Source of the DNA: Hygrophila difformis
Taxonomy: Eukaryota > Streptophyta > Magnoliopsida > Lamiales > Acanthaceae
Reading direction: 5' to 3'
NCBI GenBank assembly: GCA_030278955.1
Contig: JAOANR010000002.1
Coordinates: forward strand, 22,616,057-22,680,056
DNA: 64,000 bases
Positions 56,895 through 64,000 of the stretch are shown piece by piece. The notes under the pieces are model-generated. The model saw only the letters and a program-made list of their open reading frames with translations, searched no databases and was not told the origin of the DNA. Both the position numbers and the translations under genes were made by a program. Numbering within the stretch: position 1 is the first letter of the stretch; each line of letters starts with the position of its first letter.

Positions 56895-58400
56895 GTAAGT
56901 CGTTCTTAAAGTTCTATTTAAGTTTTTGAACCCGAAAACTTGATCTAACGTTGGATTTCTTCGTCCGATTCGAAATCGTGGCCAAAGTCGGAAGCTTGAC
57001 GTTGAGGAGATCCGTTCGTAGGATTTTGGACGAGCCAGCGACCTTAGGACGACCCAAACCTCTCTATCACTGTAAGTTGAGCCTTCCATATCAATACGGG
57101 TGATTTCGGGGCGTCCGGTATAGGCGTAATGTAACGAAACGTAAAAATCGAACTTAAAAACCCCATCTTGCGCAGTTTCTGTAATCGGCCTAAAACCCAT
57201 ATTTCGAGGATTCAATCCGAAAAACTCAAAACTAGACTTTTAATCCTAACACATAAATCTAGGTTGTGTAAAAATTTCAGCCATTTTCGTTAACGTTTGC
57301 TATTTTAAATCGCATCGAAAAGAGACTGCTTTGACAAAACGTGTGGAAATCTGTCTATGAATATGTTCGAACTTAGTGAATTTATTTCTATAATTTCTAG
57401 TCCGATTTGATCTTTACAATCTAAATGAAAGTTGTAGATAATCATGTCTAGTATGTGCATATTAAATTTCAGAATTTTTTGAGTCCATTTGATATGTTAA
57501 AAAGTCGAGATTTTGAACTGTGTCAAACCTGAGTTCGGACAGTTTTCTGATTGCATGATAAAATCGATTTTTGACATGTTTTCTCAACTTATTTCGAAAA
57601 AGTTAAAACACGAAAGTTGTTCGTTAGGGTGTTTTGCATAAAGTGTGAAGATTTCAGAATTTTCGGGCTTGAAACGGATTTTTAAATGAGAAAGGCGCAA
57701 ACTGTGACGCCAAGATACTTTTAAATCAAAGAGTTTTGAAATTTCGTAACAAACGGTCAAAGATTTGAAACGCGATACATTTACACTTTTGAAAAACCCC
57801 GATACATTAAATCTAAACGATACATGAGATACTTGGTGGAGGGTGAGTGCTCTGCAGGGTGCCCCTCTAGCCTTTTCTCTTCGGGCCTATAATGGACGAG
57901 AGAATTTGATGAAATATTACGCCAGTTGGCGGGAGATATATGGCCTACTCTCTCGGGTTGTCCGTATGGATTTCTCGAGGCTCCGGAGTGTTACTGGGTA
58001 TGGCAGATACGGCTGCGGCCGCCGGATCACCGGCTATACAAGATACTTACGACACGGCTGCGGCCGCCGGATCACCGGCTATACAAAACACTGAGAAATG
58101 GTTTCGTAACGGGGGAAAATAAAAGATTTAATGATTTTAATTATTTATTTATTTTTGCATGTCTTTAAATTATGCATTTAAATTATGTCTTTAAATTTCA
58201 TGGCATGACTAAATTATTATTGTAGATTAGATGCATGTTTAAATACACAATTAAAATTATTATTTCCTTTAAATTTTGTGAATGCATGTTAGGAGTGAAA
58301 TTTTAAATTATCTAATTAAATCCCTTTATTGCTATGTTAGGATCGACTTACTCAGTATTTTATATACTGATAAAATTGTTGTATTCTCTTTTTATTTCAG
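56895..58400 (+). other. Predicted leader intron of this LTR
   Basis: Donor GTG/GTAAGT at 56895, acceptor TCTTTTTATTTCAG at 58400 (1506 bp). A CTGAT branch point has its A at 58370 in hairpin TCAGTAT-TTTAT-ATACTGA (58352-58370). Confidence 0.55.
58009..58086 (+). repeat. Two GC-rich hairpin units with NotI cores
   Basis: Two copies of GGCTGCGGCCGCCGGATCAC followed by CGGCTATACAA. GCCGG/CCGGC pairs around ATCA, next to the palindrome GCGGCCGC. They lie 314 bp upstream of the predicted 3' splice site. Confidence 0.85.
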
Positions 58401-58726
58401 AGTACGGAGATGATGCATAGCATGTGCATTGGGGATGGATTATTAAACATTGTTTATTTGCTTTTTACGATACTTGCATAACGGGCATGTAAACCCCGAG
58501 TTTTGGCCATGTCGGCCCATTTACATTTTTCCGCTGCAATATATATTTACTACTATATGTGTGGATGACACTTATTATTTTTACATAGATTCCGGACTTG
58601 TGTTAAATCTTTTTGCAATACCTATAGCCTTGCATCTCTTTGGCAAGCTCGGAGAGTCCGTGTCTTGCTAGAGAGATGTGGCGGTGACATCCCGGCCTGG
58701 GTTATCAAATCCGGGGTGTTACAAGT

Positions 58727-58738
58727 TGGTATCAGAGC
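58727..58738 (+). other. Primer binding site, tRNA-Met
   Basis: TGGTATCAGAGC lies 3 bp after the LTR end, as in the other chromoviruses here. Confidence 0.9.
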
Positions 58739-59187
58739 CCGGAATATTTTGAAGCTACTACTATTTTTATTTTAAAATATTTTGAACTAAGTATTATTTT
58801 TAAATTTATTATTATCATTATTATTCTTAAGACTACTAGTACTATTATTTAAGCCCAAAATTTGAGCCAAAAAAAATTTTCTTACCCAAGTAATATAATA
58901 TTTTGAGCCCAAAAGGGGGTTAAATTATTTTGACCCAATATTTATAAATATTTATTTTAAGCCCAACCATTTCGACCCAATACCCATGTTTTTACCTTTT
59001 AAAGTCCAAACTATTATTTTGGCCCAATATAGGCCCAACCTTTTTTTTCCACGATTAAATTTAAAAATACATTAAAAATTAATTGCTGGGGGGATTGCAT
59101 ATGTATATTCATGTAGATTTAAATTCCTGCATCTCTTGACTTTTTATTCGAAACAAGACCTGACTCTAACCTTCTTGTTGACATTAG
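58739..59187 (+). other. Leader with GCCCAA motifs
   Basis: AT-rich, with repeated GCCCAA/GACCCAA words between 58850 and 59040, like the leader of the gag-only element. No coding frame. Confidence 0.65.
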
Positions 59188-59715
59188 ATGGCCGCCCCAA
59201 ACGCGAACATGATCAACCTACTAATGAGGTTGATTGAGGCGTACCTCGAAACTCCTCAAAACGTGAACAACTTCAGACTAAGGGTAGAACAAATGGGAGC
59301 TAACCTGGGTCACCTAACTAATCTGGGCCAAGCAGGACATCAAGATATAACCCAACTCCAAATCCAAATCAATGAACTCCAGGCCCGCGAGACTGAACTT
59401 CGGACCCAGATTGACGACGTAGAGACCGAAGTAGGGGTCGTGGGACATCAACTGCATCATCTGAAGGACGATCTACTTCCACCTGCCCCTCTCGACCCGG
59501 GGACTCCTCCCGCAGCTAACCCCGTAGTTGACCCTGACGCTGTCCCTACAGCCGCCCAACCTTCAGTTGTCGTCGTTGATCCTGCCCCGGCCGCTGGGCC
59601 CAATTGGCCAGCGAGCCCAGTATTCCATGGGCCCCTTGGCTGGGGTACCGTTGAGGGGTCGAGTGATGAGGATGATCCCATGGAGGACCCAACCACCTAC
59701 ACTCCCTCAGCTTAG
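59188..59715 (+). CDS. 175-aa protein of unknown function in the gag position
   Basis: An intact frame that starts at the first ATG after the leader. Residues 1-50 are helical (MINLLMRLIEAYLETPQNV). Residues about 55-95 form a likely coiled coil (QLQIQINELQARETEL, QIDDVETEVGVV). Residues 96-150 are Pro/Ala/Val-rich and disordered, and the C-terminus is acidic (EGSSDEDDPMED). There is no zinc knuckle or capsid motif, so I do not call it gag. It may be a reduced gag N-terminus or unrelated cargo. It is open although the element has lost most of pol. Confidence 0.55.
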   Translation: MAAPNANMINLLMRLIEAYLETPQNVNNFRLRVEQMGANLGHLTNLGQAGHQDITQLQIQINELQARETELRTQIDDVETEVGVVGHQLHHLKDDLLPPAPLDPGTPPAANPVVDPDAVPTAAQPSVVVVDPAPAAGPNWPASPVFHGPLGWGTVEGSSDEDDPMEDPTTYTPSA

Positions 59716-60018
59716 GGACCTTTACCGCATTCCTTCTACTATTACCCTTCCTATTTTCCGAGCCATTCCTATCCTTGTGATTCCTGCAGCTTGTATCAAC
59801 TAACATTTTCTATTGAGCAATAAAAGCATTTATGTTATATTCTCTTTTCCATCATCCATAGTGCCCACATACATATATACATGCACATATATATATGAAA
59901 AAAAAAAAAATTATAATTGTTCCTCCTTTCCTACGCATTTACCCCTCCTCTGCTCTACAAAATACGGGTGGACGCAAATGCCGAAGCCCATTGAGCTGGG
60001 AAAAAGGGCGAAAGGACT
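59716..60018 (+). other. Spacer between the unknown ORF and the integrase remnant
   Basis: No convincing frame. A short (AT)n/(CATATA)n stretch near 59870-59900, then A-rich. From about 59945 sequence in the same frame as the integrase remnant appears but has a stop near 59992. The large pol deletion joint lies in this stretch. Confidence 0.6.
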
Positions 60019-60594
60019 ATGGTAATTGGACCGCAACTTGTTGAGGACATGGCTCAACAAGTCAAAATAATCCAAGGAAAGATGAGAGCCGCGCAAGACC
60101 GACAAAGGAGCTATGCCGACGTGAGACGGCAAGATTTGGAATTCCAAATAGGCGATAAGGTCATGTTAAAGGTATCACCGATGAACGGTGTGATGCGCTT
60201 TGGCAAGCGGGGAAAATTAAGCTCACGGTACATAGGACCCTACGAGATCCTAGAAAGAGTGGGGAATCTTGCATACCGATTGGCATTACCGCCACAATTT
60301 GCTCGTGTCCACGATGTGTTCCACGTCTCGCAACTGAATAAATACGTCCATGATCCGACCCACGTACTCCAACCGGAGGAAATTGAGCTGGACGATGACT
60401 TAAGCTATGAAGAAATTCCGGTGCGAATACTCGACAAGAAGGAGAGGGTAACAAGGAATAAGACCATGAGGATGGTTAAGGTTCTTTGGTCTAACCACGA
60501 AGCCGAGACGGCAACGTGGGAGCTGGAAGCAGACATGAGGGAGCGTTACCCAACCCTATTCCAAGACAGTGCAGCAACAGTTATGGGGACATAA
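60019..60594 (+). CDS. Integrase C-terminus with chromodomain (isolated remnant)
   Basis: An intact frame of 192 aa. Residues 1-40 are the integrase C-terminal helix (MRAAQDRQRSYAD), 45-115 the SH3-like part (GDKVMLKVSP, GKLSSRYIGPYEIL, ARVHDVFHVSQL), and 130-185 a chromodomain (PVRILDKKERVTRNKTM, VKVLWSNHEAETATWE). It lacks the catalytic core. Chromodomains of this group can direct integration to particular chromatin. Start at the first ATG; in the ancestor this was an internal part of pol. The stop TAA lies within a conserved hairpin at 60578-60597. Confidence 0.8.
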   Translation: MVIGPQLVEDMAQQVKIIQGKMRAAQDRQRSYADVRRQDLEFQIGDKVMLKVSPMNGVMRFGKRGKLSSRYIGPYEILERVGNLAYRLALPPQFARVHDVFHVSQLNKYVHDPTHVLQPEEIELDDDLSYEEIPVRILDKKERVTRNKTMRMVKVLWSNHEAETATWELEADMRERYPTLFQDSAATVMGT

Positions 60595-60877
60595 CTGTAA
60601 TCTTAAGAGGGGGAGGATGTGACGACCCGAGTATTTCTGAATATTTTGTACGAATACTTTGTACCCCAAATAAACAAATTCAAATTGTTTTGAACTACGT
60701 AATGACTTGATCCCTTCACGGGGTACGTAGGCAACTCGGAAATTCAATTCTGGGTTCAGTCAAATAATAACAAACAACGACACACAATAATACAATCGCT
60801 TAATCAAACAATTCCCGAACTCGCGAGAGGATGAAGTACAACTTCGAGGACGAAGTTGGTTCTTAAGGGGGGTAGAC
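60578..60877 (+). other. 3' untranslated modules and polypurine tract
   Basis: Hairpin CAGTTATGGGGACATAACTG (60578-60597), purine tract AAGAGGGGGAGGATG then TGACGACCCG at 60620, a CTACGT...ACGTAG stem (about 60695-60728), hairpin CAACTTCGAGGACGAAGTTG (60839-60858), and AAGGGGGGTAGAC directly before the 3' LTR. Confidence 0.78.
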
Positions 60878-60992
60878 TGTAATACCTGTAAATTTTAGAA
60901 TATAAAAATAGGAATTAATCCAATAGGAGAGAAGGTTTTGTTTCCGAGAACCCGTAGACGCGGAAATGCACGGAAGTCAAGGACGACGAATT
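60878..60992 (+). repeat. Start of the 3' LTR, cut by the assembly gap
   Basis: 115 bp matching 56237-56351 with one difference (TGTAATACCTG versus TGTAATACCCG). Confidence 0.9.
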
Positions 60993-61492
60993 NNNNNNNN
61001 NNNNNNNNNNNNNNNNNNNNNNNNNNNNNNNNNNNNNNNNNNNNNNNNNNNNNNNNNNNNNNNNNNNNNNNNNNNNNNNNNNNNNNNNNNNNNNNNNNNN
61101 NNNNNNNNNNNNNNNNNNNNNNNNNNNNNNNNNNNNNNNNNNNNNNNNNNNNNNNNNNNNNNNNNNNNNNNNNNNNNNNNNNNNNNNNNNNNNNNNNNNN
61201 NNNNNNNNNNNNNNNNNNNNNNNNNNNNNNNNNNNNNNNNNNNNNNNNNNNNNNNNNNNNNNNNNNNNNNNNNNNNNNNNNNNNNNNNNNNNNNNNNNNN
61301 NNNNNNNNNNNNNNNNNNNNNNNNNNNNNNNNNNNNNNNNNNNNNNNNNNNNNNNNNNNNNNNNNNNNNNNNNNNNNNNNNNNNNNNNNNNNNNNNNNNN
61401 NNNNNNNNNNNNNNNNNNNNNNNNNNNNNNNNNNNNNNNNNNNNNNNNNNNNNNNNNNNNNNNNNNNNNNNNNNNNNNNNNNNNNNNNNNNN
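60993..61492. other. Assembly gap of exactly 500 N
   Basis: A round-number run of N, most likely a scaffolding gap of unknown true size. About 2.4 kb of LTR and the 5' part of the next element should be missing here. Confidence 0.97.
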
Positions 61493-62066
61493 TCGCGAGG
61501 TGATCGCCAGGGTGCACTACCCCGACCTGCAAGCCGTGTACGACCGCGCTGTGGCAGTGGCGCGAGTACAACAACTGAAATGGAGAGTGAGTGGGGAGTC
61601 CAGCCGGGGTCCCCAAGACAAGAGGAACCGGGACGCGAGAGGCGAAATCAATACGGGAAGGAATGAGCAGCGAGGAGGGCCGAATAGGGAACAACAATCG
61701 AATAATGGAAGAAGATTTAACTAGGAGGGTCCGGTACCACCCTGCCCGAGATGTGGACGACCCCATCTGGCGAGGGGATGCCCTCAGCAGGGCGCCTGCT
61801 TTCGGTGTGGTCGAATGGGCCACATGCGTCGAGAGTGCCGAATGAGGTTGGAGAACATAACAAAGAGGCAGGATTTGGTTACGGGGCCGGAACAGCCTCA
61901 GAACCAAAACGGACGGAATGACAACAATCAGGGGTATAGACCCCCTCAGAATCAGTATAGGCCGCCAAATTAGAACCAGAACCAACGTCCTCCACCACCT
62001 CAGAACCAAAATCAGCAGCCAAACCAGCAGCCGAATCAGAATCAGCAGGGTAATCCAGGACGCCCT
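61493..62066 (+). pseudogene. Chromovirus gag, C-terminal part
   Basis: The frame includes LQAVYDRAVAVARVQQLK, closely like the gag of the gag-only element (LQTVYDRAVAIDRVQQLK). It is followed by two zinc knuckles, CPRCGRPHLARGC and CFRCGRMGHMRREC, and an Asn/Gln/Pro-rich stretch. In-frame TAG codons at 61722 and 61971 interrupt it. The N-terminal part is in the gap. Confidence 0.85.
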
Positions 62067-62672
62067 ATGGGGAGGCTTAACGTGGTTAACCAAGCGGAAG
62101 TGCCCGCACAAAGAGAAGTGATGGCAGATACATTTCATGTCTTGAATACACCCCTTAGAGTCTTATTTGATTCTGGAGCTAGTTGCTCAATCATAGCATC
62201 AAGAAAAGTGCATGAGTTAGATCTACCTAAGTGCGAGATAATTAGCTTAGGAATTCAACTGCCTTCAGGAGAAGTAGTAGCGTGCTCTAAACGATACAAC
62301 GGAATTCCTATAGTGATCAAGAATGTAGAATTCTTCGCAAACTTAGTAGAATTTAACTTAAGGGACTTTGACATTATACTGGGGATGGACTGGTTGTCCA
62401 AGTATAAAGCGGTGATCGAATGCCAAAAACAAAAGATCACCCTGTCGAAAAGTAGGGGAAGGAGGGTTATCTTTTACTCTCAGCCCCCTAAGAGGAGCCA
62501 CAAAATCGTTAGTGCCCTCAGACTAAGTAACTTGATGCGTAAGGGGTATGAATTATATGCGTGCTACGTTCACAACCTTGAGGCGGAAGAGAACAAGGTT
62601 GACAGCATACCAGTGGTAAGAGAATACCCGGATGTGTTTCCCGAAGACATTCCGGGCATGCCACCTGAGTGA
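62067..62672 (+). pseudogene. Chromovirus protease and linker
   Basis: Same frame as gag. Retropepsin motif LFDSGASCSIIA near 62163, then IILGMDWLSKY near 62375 and the linker PDVFPEDIPGMPPE. It closes with TGA at 62670, and the RT continues in frame. Confidence 0.88.
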
Positions 62673-64000
62673 GATCTTGAATTCACCATAGATCTCATTC
62701 CGGGAATCGAGCCTGTCTCAAAAGCTCCGTACCGGATGGCACCACTGGAAATGAAGGAGTTAAAGGAACAACTCGAAGAGTTACTGCAGAAAGGATACAT
62801 AAGACCGGGTACTTCCCCATGGGGAGCACCGGTTTTATTTGTTAAGAAGAAAGACGGAGGATTACGTCTTTGTATAGATTATCGGGGGTTAAACCAAGTG
62901 ACCATCAAGAATAAGTACCCTCTGCCGAGAATTGAGGATCTGTTTGATCAACTGAAGGGAGCTTCAGTATTCTCGAAGATCGACTTACGATCTGGGTATC
63001 ACCAGTTGAGAATCGTCGAGAAAGACATTCCGAAGACGGCGTTTCGAACTCGATATGGCCACTACGAGTTCACAGTATTATCCTTCGGGTTAACAAATGC
63101 TCCAGCAATGTTCATGAACCTCATGAACAATGTGTTTCGAGAGTTGTTAGATCAGTGTGTAGTGGTGTTCATTGATGACATCCTGATCACTCGAAGAGTG
63201 AGGAAGAGCATGCCCAACACTTGCACCAAGTGTTAAGGATCTTGCAAAAGAACCAACTGTACGGCAAATTGTCCAAATGCGATTTTTGGTTGAAGGAGGT
63301 AGCATTTCTTGGACACGTAGTATCCGCTGATGGAGTATCAGTGGATCCGGCAAAAGTTTCTGCCGTAACAGAGTGGGCATCGCCAAAGAGCCCAACCGAG
63401 ATAAGGAGTTTCCTTGGATTAGTCGGGTACTACAGACGGTTCGTGAAGGATTTTTCGAAAATCGCACGTCCTTTGACCCAGCTACTGAAGAAGGGAGTAA
63501 AATACGAGTGGACAGAGGCGTGTGAGGCTGTGTTTCAAGAGCTGAAAAAACGACTCACAACCACACCCGTATTGACGCTACCATCAGAGAATGGTGACTT
63601 CGAAGTTTATAGCGATGCTTCGAAGGAAGGTTTAGATTGTGTCTTGATGCAAGACTCGAGGGTCGTTGCATATGCATCACGCCAACTGAAACCTCACGAG
63701 GAAAATTATCCGACACACGACCTGGAGTTGGCAGCGGTCGTTTTCGCTCTAAAGATATGGAGACATTATCTTTACGGGCGAAAGTGTCGAATGTTCACCG
63801 ACCAAAAGAGCTTGAAGTATCTATTCACTCAGAAGGAGTTGAATCTAAGACAGCGAAGGTGGTTGGAACTTATTAAGGATTATGATTTGGAGATATCCTA
63901 CCACGATGGGAAGGCGAATGTGGTAGCCGATACCCTAAGCCGGAAAACCCAACACATGACAAACTCGTTGGTAATTCTATCGGCATTGTACATGGATTTG
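62673..64000 (+). pseudogene. Chromovirus reverse transcriptase and RNase H (runs off window)
   Basis: RT blocks: [50 protein letters not shown] and catalytic FIDDILI (about 63168). A one-base deletion near 63189 shifts the frame. From there the second frame carries [31 protein letters not shown], RNase H with [45 protein letters not shown] and VVADTLSRK to the window end. Tekay/Del-type chromovirus; integrase lies outside. Confidence 0.9.

Larger units (their letters stand above)
56237..58723 (+). repeat. 5' LTR of the chromodomain-bearing element
   Basis: TGTAATACCCG ... GGGGTGTTACA, 2487 bp. It shares blocks with the solo LTR 42621-45089, including CTTTCCGGCGACTTCC-like repeats near the leader. 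Confidence 0.92.
56237..60992 (+). mobile_element. Non-autonomous chromovirus with an unknown ORF and a chromodomain fragment
   Basis: 5' LTR 56237-58723, tRNA-Met primer site, GCCCAA-rich leader, 175-aa ORF (59188-59715), integrase C-terminus plus chromodomain (60019-60594), two 3' hairpin/purine modules, and the beginning of the 3' LTR (60878-60992), which then runs into the assembly gap. Over the 115 bp that can be compared, the LTRs differ at one position. Gag, protease, RT and the integrase core are absent. Confidence 0.88.

Noticed and set aside
59528..59806. Overlapping frames on both strands over the 175-aa ORF
   Set aside because: Shadows caused by GC-rich Pro/Ala codons in the real frame.

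Overview
The window is plant nuclear DNA, probably from a eudicot; the species cannot be named from it. It contains no recognisable single-copy host gene. Almost all of it is a nest of retroelements inserted into one another: a caulimovirid-like endogenous pararetrovirus, a Tat-lineage Ty3/gypsy element, Athila-lineage elements, and several long-LTR chromoviruses (Tekay/Del-like). The plant signs are the tRNA-Met and tRNA-Asp primer sites, a plant mobile domain (PMD) gene, and plant-type introns.

Layout. 1-11815 is a decayed pararetrovirus on the + strand (coat region, movement protein, protease, reverse transcriptase, RNase H, then an overlapping orphan ORF). It is split by a coding-empty chromovirus derivative at 4404-10568, flanked by ATATT repeats. 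11816-35550 is a Tat element on the - strand: its 3' LTR (11816-12248), an antisense PMD gene read on + (about 12378-17763), then integrase, archaeal-type RNase H, RNase H, RT and protease on -. The pol frame is cut at 22295 by a - strand Athila-type solo LTR (22300-35363, GAGCG repeats). That LTR itself holds a gag-only chromovirus (25762-34022, GTGGT repeats). A 187-bp Tat fragment (35364-35550) follows. At 35551 a + strand Athila element begins (LTR, tRNA-Asp primer site, gag, protease, RT/RNase H, integrase, then a separate intron-containing gene to 54893). It is interrupted by a chromovirus solo LTR (42621-45089). At 56237 another non-autonomous chromovirus starts. A 500-N assembly gap (60993-61492) separates it from the gag-pol of a further chromovirus that runs off the window.

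Relative ages follow from the nesting: pararetrovirus first, then Tat, then the Athila insertions, then the chromoviruses. The two complete chromovirus copies have nearly identical LTR pairs (about 1% and 0.5% different by eye, not computed). The older coding regions carry many stops and frameshifts. Intact frames are the pararetroviral movement protein, the orphan pararetroviral ORF, the gag of the gag-only element, a 175-aa ORF of unknown function (59188-59715), and an integrase C-terminus plus chromodomain (60019-60594).

The most unusual signals are structural. All four chromovirus LTR types seen here carry a predicted 1.5-1.9 kb intron inside the LTR. Its CTGAY branch-point candidate sits on the 3' arm of a hairpin whose stem changes in a compensatory way between families. 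About 300 bp upstream of the 3' splice site, at 637-660 bp from the LTR 3' end, each family has a different tandem hairpin array. One of these is a 15-unit array of tRNA T-arm-like stem-loops containing perfect Pol III B-box matches. The Athila LTRs carry two-level hairpin clusters with the same architecture but unrelated sequence. The same hairpins also precede the TATA box of the internal Athila gene.
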